A stretch of 11,370 nucleotides of DNA from Psychrobacter sp. UBA5136 (lineage in GTDB: Bacteria; Pseudomonadota; Gammaproteobacteria; Pseudomonadales; Moraxellaceae): contig NZ_DHYG01000013.1 of NCBI RefSeq assembly GCF_002414005.1, positions 1 to 11,370 on the forward strand, in the 5' to 3' direction. The position numbers and the translations under genes are program-made. Every line of letters begins with the position of its first letter. Positions within the stretch are counted from its first letter, which is position 1. Under the pieces are notes generated by a model. It worked only from the letters and a program-made list of their open reading frames with translations, was not told the origin of the DNA and did no database searches. This document shows, one piece after another, positions 1-7,177 of this stretch.

Positions 1-100
1 TAATTGATGACACGCCCTAGTTTTCTAAAAGTTTTTTAAAATAGAAGGTTTATCTATATTTCTTATCAATAGCTTTTAATATAGATAAGATGAGCAAGCA

Positions 101-136
101 AAAAGGTCTGCGTTGTCATCATAACGCAGACCTTTT
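101..136. terminator. Bidirectional intrinsic terminator downstream of the IclR-family gene
   Basis: A perfect 14-bp inverted repeat (101-114 and 123-136) with an 8-nt loop. The arms begin with four A and end with four T, so the hairpin has a U-tract on both strands. It lies 38 bp beyond the stop codon of the minus-strand regulator and would also stop a plus-strand transcript entering from the left edge. Confidence 0.88.
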
Positions 137-173
137 ATGTATTTTATCTGTTAATCTTTAACGGTCGATGTCT

Positions 174-932
174 TTAGCTTTGTAGCTCATATACCAATGA
201 TTGAATATCTTGCGCTGCCTTTTGTAGTCTAGGCACATGCGTCAATAACTCATCTAAGGAGACGCGAATGGTTGGCGCATGAATATATAGCGATGCCAGA
301 TAACGAGATTTTTTATCCAGCACAGGTACCGATACCGCCACCATCTCCGAGATAAATTCTTCATTATCGATACCGATACCGGTCTCAGCGATACGATCTA
401 GCTCAGCATTTAACGTAGCCACATCCGTAATCGTGTTTTTGGTAAATTTATCTAGTGGCAGTCCTTGCACTATTTTAGCGCGGCTGGTCGCCGACAATTG
501 GCTCAAATACAGCTTACCCGTAGCGGTACACCACATCGGTGACTTCGCCCCTACAGGCAGATAAATTTGTAACGGGAGCGAGGTTTTAGCGCGGTTGGTA
601 TACATCATGTCCATTTGATAAGGGATGGCGATACCGCAGGTTTCTTTAATCTCATCAACCAATTTATGCAAAATGATTTGGCGCTCATTAAAGAACTGGC
701 GCTGCTGCCAAAGCTCGACGCTCAGATTGCGCACCCGCTTACCCGGAATAATACCGCCGCCAATATCAACGGTAACAAATCCTTCATCCACCAAATTTTG
801 AATCAAGCGATGAATGGTGGGTTTTGGGATATCAAGCTCTTGCGACAGCTCAAGTGGAGAGAGGGGTTTTGAAGCGTAAGATACGGCTTCGATAATCTCT
901 AACACACGGGTAATCGACGATACTTTTGGCAT
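174..932 (-). CDS. IclR-family transcriptional regulator
   Basis: A 252-residue DNA-binding regulator of normal IclR length. Residues about 5-55 form the winged helix-turn-helix, with the recognition segment around LDIPKPTIHRLIQNL (34-48) followed by the wing at 51-64. The rest, from about 70, is the IclR effector-binding domain: the LPVGAKSPMWCTATGK stretch (125-140) and GIGIDNEEF (186-194) match the conserved ligand-pocket blocks of the family. IclR proteins usually sense small organic acids or aromatics and control an adjacent catabolic or transport operon, often as repressors. No catabolic gene lies beside it here, because its right neighbour is an outer membrane protein across a 619-bp gap and its left neighbour is outside the window. 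Target and ligand therefore cannot be named. The ATG at 932 has only a weak Shine-Dalgarno (a GAGA-like stretch), but the protein begins where family members begin. The family call is sure; the function is unknown. Confidence 0.93.
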   Translation of the reverse strand: MPKVSSITRVLEIIEAVSYASKPLSPLELSQELDIPKPTIHRLIQNLVDEGFVTVDIGGGIIPGKRVRNLSVELWQQRQFFNERQIILHKLVDEIKETCGIAIPYQMDMMYTNRAKTSLPLQIYLPVGAKSPMWCTATGKLYLSQLSATSRAKIVQGLPLDKFTKNTITDVATLNAELDRIAETGIGIDNEEFISEMVAVSVPVLDKKSRYLASLYIHAPTIRVSLDELLTHVPRLQKAAQDIQSLVYELQS

Positions 933-1277
933 ATAAATGTCTCAATAAGAGTGATAAGAATAAAAAAAGACACAAGATAGTTTTTTTAAATTATGCAGCA
1001 AAGTCTATGAATTTAAAAACAGCAAATAAAGCTATTGTTTAATCTAATTTAGCATAATATCGCGCTTAGACAAGCTTATATCTTATTATATCTAAACAAT
1101 ATATACGCCCATCTATAATGCAGATAATATTTCTAAACCCTTTCCATCATCTTGGTTTTTGGGCAAGCTAGGATACGTTAATTCACAAACCACAACAAAC
1201 TGTAGTAATAAGCTCTACAACTGTAATTGAGTTACACGTCGGGGTAGGTCATTATACTTGACATGTTTTGTAATACC

Positions 1278-1306
1278 TTTACATGAGCGTTAAGCAATCC
1301 AATAAT
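1278..1306 (+). promoter_or_regulatory. Candidate sigma70 promoter for the CarO-like gene (distal)
   Basis: TTTACA (1278-1283), a 17-bp spacer, then AATAAT (1301-1306); each hexamer matches the consensus in five of six positions. Use of it would give a 5' leader of roughly 240 nt before the start codon at 1552. This is pattern matching only. Confidence 0.4.
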
Positions 1307-1361
1307 CATGTTCCGACTATTCAGTTGCTTTGAGAGTATTGTGTAACAGGAAACCGAAGTT

Positions 1362-1390
1362 TTGCAGGTTGGTGTAGCAAATATTACAAT
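1362..1390 (+). promoter_or_regulatory. Candidate sigma70 promoter for the CarO-like gene (proximal)
   Basis: TTGCAG (1362-1367), a 17-bp spacer, then TACAAT (1385-1390). The -10 is good (five of six) and the -35 weak (three of six). It would give a leader of about 155 nt. It is an alternative to, or a second start beside, the candidate at 1278-1306. Confidence 0.3.
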
Positions 1391-1539
1391 ATCTATGCAA
1401 TCTTTACATAACGGCAAATAAAAAGCGCATTCATAGGGGTGACTTTTTGGGCCAAAATTGTTTTAATCTGCTCAACAAAATGGTTGTTTATAAAAAAGTT
1501 AAATTATCATTTTTTTACGGGCGAGTTATTTCACACTTT

Positions 1540-1546
1540 AGGAGAG
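1540..1546 (+). promoter_or_regulatory. Strong ribosome binding site that fixes the start of the CarO-like gene
   Basis: AGGAGAG lies 5 nt before the ATG at 1552. The reading frame is open further upstream to a TTG at 1447, but this site and the signal peptide that follows it mark 1552 as the true start. Confidence 0.85.
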
Positions 1547-1551
1547 TATTT

Positions 1552-2442
1552 ATGAAACTTATTAAATTGACGGCAATTTCTGCTGCTGTTTTAGCATCTA
1601 CTGCTGCATTGGCAGCTGAACCAGTTATCGTGGTTGATGACAATGATGCAGTTGTATACGAAGCTGAGCCAGTCGCTGTTGCTTATCAAGCAGAGCCTGC
1701 TTATGCATACAATGCAGATGCTGGTGTGGTACGTAACACTGCTGGTGCAATTACTGGCGGCACTAAGACTTTCTTCCAAACCGTCACTCATCCAGCGGCT
1801 ATCAGCGCTGAAGTAGGTACTTTAGGTTATGGTGCTAACATCGGTTGGGGTCTTAATGAGACAACTGAATTACAAGCTGGTTGGGCAGGTGGCGACGTAG
1901 CTGAATTATTTGGCGGTGACTTCGATGCAAATGACATCAACTATGATGTAGATACAGATTTTAGCAACCCTTACCTAGGCGTTCAGTTACGCCCTGCAGC
2001 CAACTGGTTCACAGTAGGTGCTGGTATTATTGTTCCGGACAACGATATCGATGTACGTGCAAATGCTGAAGGTGAAGGCTTTTACAGAATTAATGATCAG
2101 AAGTTCTATGCTGGCCCGGCAGGTGCAGATGTAGATAAGAATTCTAGTGAGTTTGGTGGAGAGAATGTTGGTAATCTAGAAGGTAGTATCGAACACCGTA
2201 ACAAGCTAGCACCTTATTTAACTGTTGGTTTCCGTCCTAATATCACGAATAACTTCGGTGTATTTGGCGAACTTGGTGCCGCATACATGGGTAAAGTAGA
2301 TGCAAATGTTAGCTACACCGGTGAAGGCGGAAATGAATTAGCGGCGCAAGATGCAGCTCGTCAAGCAGAAAGAGACTTAGAAGATAAGAGCTGGTTAGAG
2401 TGGATGCCAATTGTTAAACTTGGTGCAACTTACCGCTTCTAA
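1552..2442 (+). CDS. CarO/Omp25-like outer membrane beta-barrel protein
   Basis: A 296-residue outer membrane protein. Residues 1-21 are a Sec signal peptide (KLIK, a hydrophobic core, then ALA before AEP). An acidic, proline-containing segment with three AEP units (22-24, 38-40, 47-49) precedes the barrel, which starts near 80. From there alternating strands run to a C-terminal YRF, the terminal aromatic residue that the BAM complex recognises. From memory, the blocks AEVGTLGYGA (86-95), RNKLAPYLTVGFRPN (216-230), NNFGVFGELGAAYMG (233-247) and the WMPIVKLG near the end line up with Acinetobacter CarO, a channel studied for uptake of basic amino acids and for carbapenem entry. Whether this homologue is a channel, and for what, is inference. 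The strong ribosome binding site and large, simple gene suggest high expression. It stands alone, with its own terminator at 2483-2514. Envelope location is secure; the CarO relation is likely. Confidence 0.8.
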   Translation: MKLIKLTAISAAVLASTAALAAEPVIVVDDNDAVVYEAEPVAVAYQAEPAYAYNADAGVVRNTAGAITGGTKTFFQTVTHPAAISAEVGTLGYGANIGWGLNETTELQAGWAGGDVAELFGGDFDANDINYDVDTDFSNPYLGVQLRPAANWFTVGAGIIVPDNDIDVRANAEGEGFYRINDQKFYAGPAGADVDKNSSEFGGENVGNLEGSIEHRNKLAPYLTVGFRPNITNNFGVFGELGAAYMGKVDANVSYTGEGGNELAAQDAARQAERDLEDKSWLEWMPIVKLGATYRF

Positions 2443-2482
2443 GCTAGCGACAGTTTAAAACTGTTATTAGATAGCCAAGCAT

Positions 2483-2514
2483 AAAAAAACGATCCTTAAG
2501 GGGTCGTTTTTTTT
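2483..2514. terminator. Shared bidirectional terminator between the CarO-like gene and the phosphopantetheinyl transferase gene
   Basis: The hairpin has an A-rich left arm ending in cgatcc and a right arm ggtcg running into eight T, with one G-T wobble and a 5-nt loop. Because the left arm begins with seven A, the minus strand also carries a U-tract. It sits about 40 bp from the stop codons of both converging genes. Confidence 0.85.
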
Positions 2515-2555
2515 GTCTAAAATAAATCATAGTTGCTTTTTAAATGAAATGTTTT

Positions 2556-3326
2556 TTAATAAACAATAACGATCTGCTGAGAAAGTAAGAGAACGATACG
2601 ATAATCGTTTTTAGTATCTTTTATGACGATTAACGGTGGCTTTTTTTCGCTACTGCCATTTATCAAATCTGCAATAAGATAGGAATAATCCATTCCTAAC
2701 CCTTGCGCGAGTTTATATTGATGTATTTTTATAAAACTCTCTTTTATTTGCCATAGTAGTTTAGCGGCCGTATCTCGTTGCACAGTTGAGAGTGTTTGCA
2801 AGAACGCAATTTCATTTGCATGGTAAAAGCGCTGGGCCACTTGCCATTCAACATGGTTGGTTTCTATGTCGATGCCTGCTGGACGGTGAGCGCTGATGAC
2901 GACGGCGACTTTATTGCTTAAATCGTCGGAGAGTTTTTCATTTTTACGCTGAGTTGAAGCACTTTTGCTGTGAATGGTTTTACTATGCGCGCCTGTATGG
3001 CTAAAACACACAAAATACTGACTGCTGATAAGGCGATAGGGAAAACTGCAATCATCCAAAGTATCAGTAAACTCTAATTTATTAAGTAATGATTGTAATA
3101 ATAACCGTACGCCCGCGCGTTGCTGTTGCCGCTGTTGCTGAGCTATTTCGCGTGCTGATAGAGAAGCGGTAGCAATGCGATCGTGGCTGAATAAAGCGGA
3201 GTGACTTAGAGGGTTTAGAGAATCAGGAGGGTTTAGAGGATTAGGCGCCGTTACTTGTGCCGCCGCACACCACGTCTTATCGTCTAGTTGAGTGTATTGA
3301 GTATTATGTAAATGTAAGAGCGGCAT
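2556..3326 (-). CDS. 4'-phosphopantetheinyl transferase superfamily protein
   Basis: A 256-residue Sfp/AcpT-type transferase, which moves the phosphopantetheine arm of coenzyme A onto a serine of acyl or peptidyl carrier proteins. The family motifs are present in order: FSHTG (108-112), GIDIE (151-155, with magnesium ligands D153 and E155) and WQIKESFIK (192-200, matching W-x-x-K-E-x-x-x-K). About 25 polar residues (roughly 114-138) lie between the first two motifs, longer than in typical members. The N-terminus holds a repeated LNP segment (31-39) and a QQQRQQQR run (63-70). The carrier protein partner is not in the window; no polyketide or peptide synthetase is nearby, so it may serve fatty acid synthesis or a distant cluster. 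The start is well fixed: an in-frame TAA lies two codons upstream, and the next ATG is past the catalytic motifs. No Shine-Dalgarno is visible. Family call is firm, substrate unknown. Confidence 0.9.
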   Translation of the reverse strand: MPLLHLHNTQYTQLDDKTWCAAAQVTAPNPLNPPDSLNPLSHSALFSHDRIATASLSAREIAQQQRQQQRAGVRLLLQSLLNKLEFTDTLDDCSFPYRLISSQYFVCFSHTGAHSKTIHSKSASTQRKNEKLSDDLSNKVAVVISAHRPAGIDIETNHVEWQVAQRFYHANEIAFLQTLSTVQRDTAAKLLWQIKESFIKIHQYKLAQGLGMDYSYLIADLINGSSEKKPPLIVIKDTKNDYRIVLLLSQQIVIVY

Positions 3327-3332
3327 AGTTTA

Positions 3333-3338
3333 TTTATA
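3333..3338 (-). promoter_or_regulatory. Candidate -10 box placing the transcript start at the transferase ATG
   Basis: On the minus strand TATAAA ends 6 nt before the ATG at 3326. A promoter using it would begin transcription at about the first base of the start codon, giving a leaderless mRNA, which fits the missing Shine-Dalgarno. No good -35 box is present at the right spacing, so this is tentative. Confidence 0.3.
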
Positions 3339-3356
3339 GTGTATGAATAGAAAACG

Positions 3357-3393
3357 AAAAGCCCCGCAATGTGAATGGGATTGCTGGGCTTTT
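3357..3393. terminator. Terminator downstream of pal
   Basis: Arms of 14 bp (3357-3370 and 3380-3393) with one mismatch and a 9-nt loop, flanked by AAAA and TTTT. On the minus strand it follows the pal stop codon by about 35 bp and runs into a T-rich tract, so it should separate pal from the downstream phosphopantetheinyl transferase gene. Confidence 0.82.
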
Positions 3394-3428
3394 GGATGCT
3401 ACTGCTAACGAAGTCTTATAAAAGGCTC

Positions 3429-3947
3429 TTAGTAAGACAACTCAGCACGGCGGTTTTGTGCATAAGCCTCTTCAGTCGTACCGGCAACAGCGGGGCGCTC
3501 TTCACCATAGCTGATGATACGAATATTATTGACCGCAACGCCTTGGGCGGCAAGATAATCACGTGCAGCTTGGGCACGGCGCTCACCCAATGCCATGTTG
3601 TACTCGCGGCTACCACGCTCATCAGTATGGCCTGCGATAACGACACCAGCGTTTGGATTTGAGCTTAATAGGCTAGCATGCTGGTTTAATACACTGGCAG
3701 CTTCTGAGGTAATTTCACTGCTATCAAAAGCAAAGTAAACCACGGCTTGTAGATTTTCTGCGCCAGTAATCACAGCATTTGAATTATCGACGATTACCGC
3801 GCCGTTATAACCGACTTGACCGCCTGGGATACCTAGTGGGGCAACGACTACTTCTGAAGTTGCGCGTTTGTTGGCACACCCTGACGCGAATACTACCGAG
3901 CTTGATAACACGGCTAGAGCAGCGATTTTTGCAAAACTGGTTGACAT
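3429..3947 (-). CDS. pal: Peptidoglycan-associated lipoprotein Pal
   Basis: A 172-residue outer membrane lipoprotein of the Tol-Pal system, which links the outer membrane to peptidoglycan and helps it constrict at division. A signal peptide ends in a lipobox ASGC, with the lipidated cysteine at 24. A short linker follows, then the OmpA-like peptidoglycan-binding domain from about 69: VYFAFDSSEIT (70-80), AGHTDERGSREYN (105-117), LGERRAQAARDYL (120-132) and QNRRAEL (164-170). By alignment with OmpA-type domains, D109 and R124 are the likely contacts to diaminopimelate. Length matches E. coli Pal (173). AGGAG at 3954-3958 lies 6 nt before the ATG. Pal genes normally follow tolB; here the upstream side is a 417-bp gap and divergent pepN, and the downstream gene is a phosphopantetheinyl transferase beyond a terminator. 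So the gene is transcribed alone. It could be the main Pal moved away from tol genes, or an extra paralogue. Confidence 0.92.
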   Translation of the reverse strand: MSTSFAKIAALAVLSSSVVFASGCANKRATSEVVVAPLGIPGGQVGYNGAVIVDNSNAVITGAENLQAVVYFAFDSSEITSEAASVLNQHASLLSSNPNAGVVIAGHTDERGSREYNMALGERRAQAARDYLAAQGVAVNNIRIISYGEERPAVAGTTEEAYAQNRRAELSY

Positions 3948-4209
3948 AGTGAGCTCCTAAAAATTTTATTAATTTTAATAACATTTGTTGTTTTTAAACT
4001 GCTTTCGGTAAAACTGAGGCAATTACTATCTACCATATACTAAATGTTACTTTATGTAAGTAGTATTACTGTAAATAATTCGAGAGTTCACCTATAGATA
4101 TGTAACGTTCTAGTTGAAAATTTAGCGTCAATGTTTAGGGTTAATATAGTCACTGATATGAAACTGAACTGGTAGCAGTTTAATTTATTTAAATCTATTT
4201 TATATCTCA

Positions 4210-4237
4210 TAGTACTTGAAGTTTAGTACTTGAAATT
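4210..4237 (+). repeat. Two tandem copies of a 14-bp unit
   Basis: The unit tagtacttgaa(g/a)tt occurs twice in direct succession (4210-4223 and 4224-4237) with one difference. It ends 22 bp before the candidate pepN -35 box. It may be a regulator site or a slippage duplication. Confidence 0.8.
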
Positions 4238-4258
4238 TGGACGTTTAGGTCAATGTAG

Positions 4259-4287
4259 TTAACTGTCTTGAGAAGTCTTTTTATAAT
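4259..4287 (+). promoter_or_regulatory. Likely sigma70 promoter of pepN
   Basis: TTAACT (4259-4264), a 17-bp spacer, then a perfect TATAAT (4282-4287). It would give a leader of about 70 nt to the pepN ATG. Confidence 0.6.
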
Positions 4288-4364
4288 GAAAATTGTGCTT
4301 GTTGATGGCGTGCTTTAAAATAATTGGCGAGATATTTAAATCATAAACAATAATAGGAACCTCC

Positions 4365-7013
4365 ATGTCCACCACTGAAACTGCTGCTCAAATTATCAAC
4401 CCCGAAATGCCCGATGTGCCACCGCATGCGCCGAGTAAAATTCATTTAAAAGATTATAAACCGCCAAGTTTCGATGTCGAAACCGTTGATTTGGATATTA
4501 AGCTATTTGATGATTATGCCATTGTGGATAGTACTTTAGTGATGCAGCGTCAGGCTGCAGGGGATTTGGTGTTATATGGCGAAGCGCTTGAGCTGTTAGC
4601 GATCAAGCTTAATGACGAGCCGCTTGCCAGTGAGCGCTATAAGCAAGAAGACGGCAAATTAATCATTACCGATGCGCCAGAACATACAAAATTGCAGCTA
4701 CAAGTACGCATCCAGCCGCAGACCAATACCGCGCTAGAAGGGCTTTACATGGCAGGCAGTGGCGACGATACCATGTTTGTTACCCAGTGCGAGCCTGAAG
4801 GCTTTCGCAAGATTACCTTTTATCCAGACCGTCCCGATGTGCTCGCGGTGTTTACCACACGTCTTGAAGCCGATAAGCGTTTTCCGACGCTATTAAGTAA
4901 CGGTAATTTGCTCGAAGCTGGGGACGTTGCGGGTCAACCTGAGCGTCATTACGCGATTTGGCAGGACCCAACCAATAAGCCAAGCTACTTGTTTGCTTGT
5001 GTCATCGCCGATTTAGAGGTGTTGACTGACAGCTATACCACGAGCGAAGGACGCGAGGTTCTGCTTGAGCTATACGCGAAGGCTGAAGATATCGATAAAT
5101 GCGCTGTTGGTATGCAAGCGCTAAAAGACTCGATGCATTGGGATGAAGTTAATTATGGCCGCGCTTATGATTTAGATCGTTATATGATTGTCGCCGTCAG
5201 TCAGTTTAATATGGGCGCGATGGAAAATAAGGGTTTAAACATTTTTAATACCGCTTGTGTGCTATCTAGTCCTGAGACGACGACCGATGCGCGTAGCTTT
5301 AGTGTTAAATCCATCATTGCCCATGAGTACTTTCATAACTGGACGGGCAATCGCATCACTTGCCGCGATTGGTTTCAGCTGTGCCTAAAAGAAGGCTTTA
5401 CCGTTTATCGTGATCAATCGTTTTCAGCCGATCAGCAGTCAAGTGCGGTGCAGCGTATTGATGACGTGGCGACCTTGCGCGCGCATCAATTTGCCGAAGA
5501 TGCAGGGCCACTTACGCACCCGGTACGCCCTGAGAGCTTTGTTGAAATTAATAATTTTTATACGACAACCGTCTATGAGAAAGGCGCTGAAATCGTGCGT
5601 ATGATTGCCAATACTTTGGGACCTGTCAATTTCCGTAAAGGCACAGATGAGTATTTTCGCCGTTATGATGGGCAAGCCGTGACGGTTGAGGACTTTTTAT
5701 CGGCGCTCAGTATTACTGATAGCAAGATTGAAGACTTTATCGACTGGTATCGCCAGCCGGGTACGCCAGTGGTGTCTGGTCACCAAGATTATGACAGCGA
5801 ATCCCAAACGCTGACCATTACTTTAAGCCAAAAAACGCGCCACGTCGCAGGTTTTGAGGCACCAAAACCACTGCCAATTCCAGTGGCGACCGCGCTATTT
5901 GATAAGGAAACCGGCGACATCGTCGCTGAGCGTATGCTGCTGCTGGGTCAAGCAGAGCAGACCTTTACTTTTGAGAATGTAGCAAGTGAGCCAGTTGTAT
6001 CCTTGCTACGAGACTTTAGTGCGCCAGTACAGCTCAATTATGATTATCAAGATGAAGATTTGGCATTTTTACTTAAATATGAGACCAATGGTTTTAACCG
6101 CTGGCAAGTAACCCAAATGCTGGTCAATCGCATTTTACTGCCGTCTCAAGGCGCAAAAAGTAGTCCAAAAATCTATCTGCAAGCCCTAGCGCAGACGTTA
6201 CCTGAGCTCGCTACTACTGATGCGATGTTGGCCGCGCGTTTACTTGATATCCCGTCGGCATCGGAGCTGGCAGCGGCCATACACAAAGACTATGATCCAG
6301 AGTTGGTAAAAGCGCAGCGCGAAGGCTTATATCAACAGCTGGCAGAGGCGCTAAAAGATCAGTGGTCTGAGCTTTATCAACAGCTACCTATGCAGGCTTA
6401 TGAAGACAGTGCCGCCGCTCGTGGCAAGCGCGCCTTACGTAATGTGGTGCTTAATATGGCACTGACTGCGAATGTTGCGGGCGCATATGTATGGGCAGAG
6501 CAGCAGTACGATAATGCCAGCTGTATGACAGAGCGTTTTGGCGCGTTAAAGGCGATGGTCAATCATCAACTGGCAAATGCAGATGCATACTTAGCGGACT
6601 TTTATCAGCGTTTTCACAATGATGATTTGGTCATTGATTTATGGTTTAGTGTGCAAGCGTCTGCAGATGATGTCAGTGCCGATACTATCCAGTCCTTACT
6701 TGAGCATGCCGATTTTGATTGGAATACGCCCAACCGTGTACGCTCAGTGATTAGCGCCTTTACCTCGCAGCCAACGGTATTATGGACAGCAGAAGGATTA
6801 GATATTTATATCGCTGTGATTAAAAAGTTGGATGAGGCCAATCCTGTCTTGGCATCGCGCTTATTACAAGTGCTGGCACGTTGGAATACCTTGGCTGAAC
6901 CGCGTCGTCAAATGGCGCATGAGCAATTGCTTGAATTGCAAAAGCAGGCGACTTCTAAGCATGTACTTGAGAGCTTAAACAGTGTATTAGACGCGGCAAA
7001 TGTAAGTGCGTAA
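4365..7013 (+). CDS. pepN: Aminopeptidase N (M1 family zinc metallopeptidase)
   Basis: An 882-residue cytoplasmic aminopeptidase that removes N-terminal residues from peptides, one of the main enzymes of late protein turnover. E. coli PepN has 870 residues. The exopeptidase motif GAMEN is at 284-288. The zinc site is HEYFH (320-324) with the third ligand at E343 in LKEGF. Y404 in TVYEKG matches the transition-state tyrosine (E. coli Y381), and the 84-residue distance from the first zinc histidine is the same in both. The context HEYFHNWTGNR and CRDWFQLCLKEG is typical of the PepN subgroup rather than of other M1 enzymes. The C-terminal half (from about 540) is the helical region that closes over the active site. 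No signal peptide is present. AGGA at 4355-4358, 6 nt before the ATG, supports the start. It is a single-gene unit with a promoter at 4259-4287 and a terminator near 7092-7125. Identification is firm. Confidence 0.97.
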   Translation: MSTTETAAQIINPEMPDVPPHAPSKIHLKDYKPPSFDVETVDLDIKLFDDYAIVDSTLVMQRQAAGDLVLYGEALELLAIKLNDEPLASERYKQEDGKLIITDAPEHTKLQLQVRIQPQTNTALEGLYMAGSGDDTMFVTQCEPEGFRKITFYPDRPDVLAVFTTRLEADKRFPTLLSNGNLLEAGDVAGQPERHYAIWQDPTNKPSYLFACVIADLEVLTDSYTTSEGREVLLELYAKAEDIDKCAVGMQALKDSMHWDEVNYGRAYDLDRYMIVAVSQFNMGAMENKGLNIFNTACVLSSPETTTDARSFSVKSIIAHEYFHNWTGNRITCRDWFQLCLKEGFTVYRDQSFSADQQSSAVQRIDDVATLRAHQFAEDAGPLTHPVRPESFVEINNFYTTTVYEKGAEIVRMIANTLGPVNFRKGTDEYFRRYDGQAVTVEDFLSALSITDSKIEDFIDWYRQPGTPVVSGHQDYDSESQTLTITLSQKTRHVAGFEAPKPLPIPVATALFDKETGDIVAERMLLLGQAEQTFTFENVASEPVVSLLRDFSAPVQLNYDYQDEDLAFLLKYETNGFNRWQVTQMLVNRILLPSQGAKSSPKIYLQALAQTLPELATTDAMLAARLLDIPSASELAAAIHKDYDPELVKAQREGLYQQLAEALKDQWSELYQQLPMQAYEDSAAARGKRALRNVVLNMALTANVAGAYVWAEQQYDNASCMTERFGALKAMVNHQLANADAYLADFYQRFHNDDLVIDLWFSVQASADDVSADTIQSLLEHADFDWNTPNRVRSVISAFTSQPTVLWTAEGLDIYIAVIKKLDEANPVLASRLLQVLARWNTLAEPRRQMAHEQLLELQKQATSKHVLESLNSVLDAANVSA

Positions 7014-7028
7014 AGCGTAGAGCTTTAT

Positions 7029-7055
7029 AACTTATTTCTTATAAGTTGTTTTTTA
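7029..7055 (+). terminator. Weak AT-rich hairpin after pepN
   Basis: A 7-bp stem (7029-7035 with 7041-7047) and 5-nt loop, followed by a T-rich run. It starts 16 bp after the pepN stop codon. The stem has only one G-C pair, so it is at best an accessory to the stronger hairpin at 7092-7125. Confidence 0.35.
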
Positions 7056-7083
7056 TAAATGCAGGCTGATAAGTTCAAAGGCA

Positions 7084-7125
7084 AAAAAAGCCCGTTTGAC
7101 ATGTGCTGTCAAACGGTTTTTTTTT
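7084..7125. terminator. Shared bidirectional terminator of pepN and the DAHP synthase gene
   Basis: A perfect 10-bp stem (7092-7101 with 7107-7116) and 5-nt loop, followed by nine T on the plus strand and preceded by a run of seven A that gives a U-tract on the minus strand. It lies between the two converging stop codons. Confidence 0.9.
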
Positions 7126-7177
7126 GAGTAGCCAATAACGATTAATTATGACATAGCGCTATTAAGATATGACGCCA

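Larger units (their letters stand above)
933..1551. other. 619-bp gap between the regulator and the CarO-like gene
   Basis: AT-rich divergent intergenic region with no convincing gene. It must hold the promoter of the minus-strand regulator and that of the outer membrane protein gene. Two sigma70-like candidates for the latter are visible at 1278-1306 and 1362-1390. A TTGACA box at 1259-1264 has no matching -10 at normal spacing. A nearly repeated 9-mer (aactgtagt at 1198, aactgtaat at 1219) is spaced 21 bp apart. I could not pick a convincing promoter for the regulator on the minus strand. Confidence 0.6.
3948..4364. other. 417-bp divergent gap between pal and pepN
   Basis: AT-rich region with no gene. 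It holds the pal ribosome binding site on the minus strand, the likely pepN promoter at 4259-4287, and a 14-bp tandem duplication at 4210-4237. I found no minus-strand promoter for pal with both boxes in good shape. Confidence 0.6.

Noticed and set aside
1259..1280. Consensus TTGACA box at 1259-1264
   Set aside because: No acceptable -10 box lies 16-18 bp downstream, so it was not called as a promoter.
1232..1417. 61-codon minus-strand open frame in the gap before the CarO-like gene
   Set aside because: No recognisable domain or ribosome site; composition looks like random AT-rich DNA and it overlaps the candidate promoters.
1447..1551. Upstream TTG start for the CarO-like gene, with an AGGGGTGA-like stretch before it
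   Set aside because: It would place 35 residues in front of a clean signal peptide, and the ATG at 1552 has a stronger ribosome site.
3375..3662. 95-codon plus-strand open frame over the 3' part of pal
   Set aside because: It is antisense to a firmly identified gene and crosses the pal terminator.
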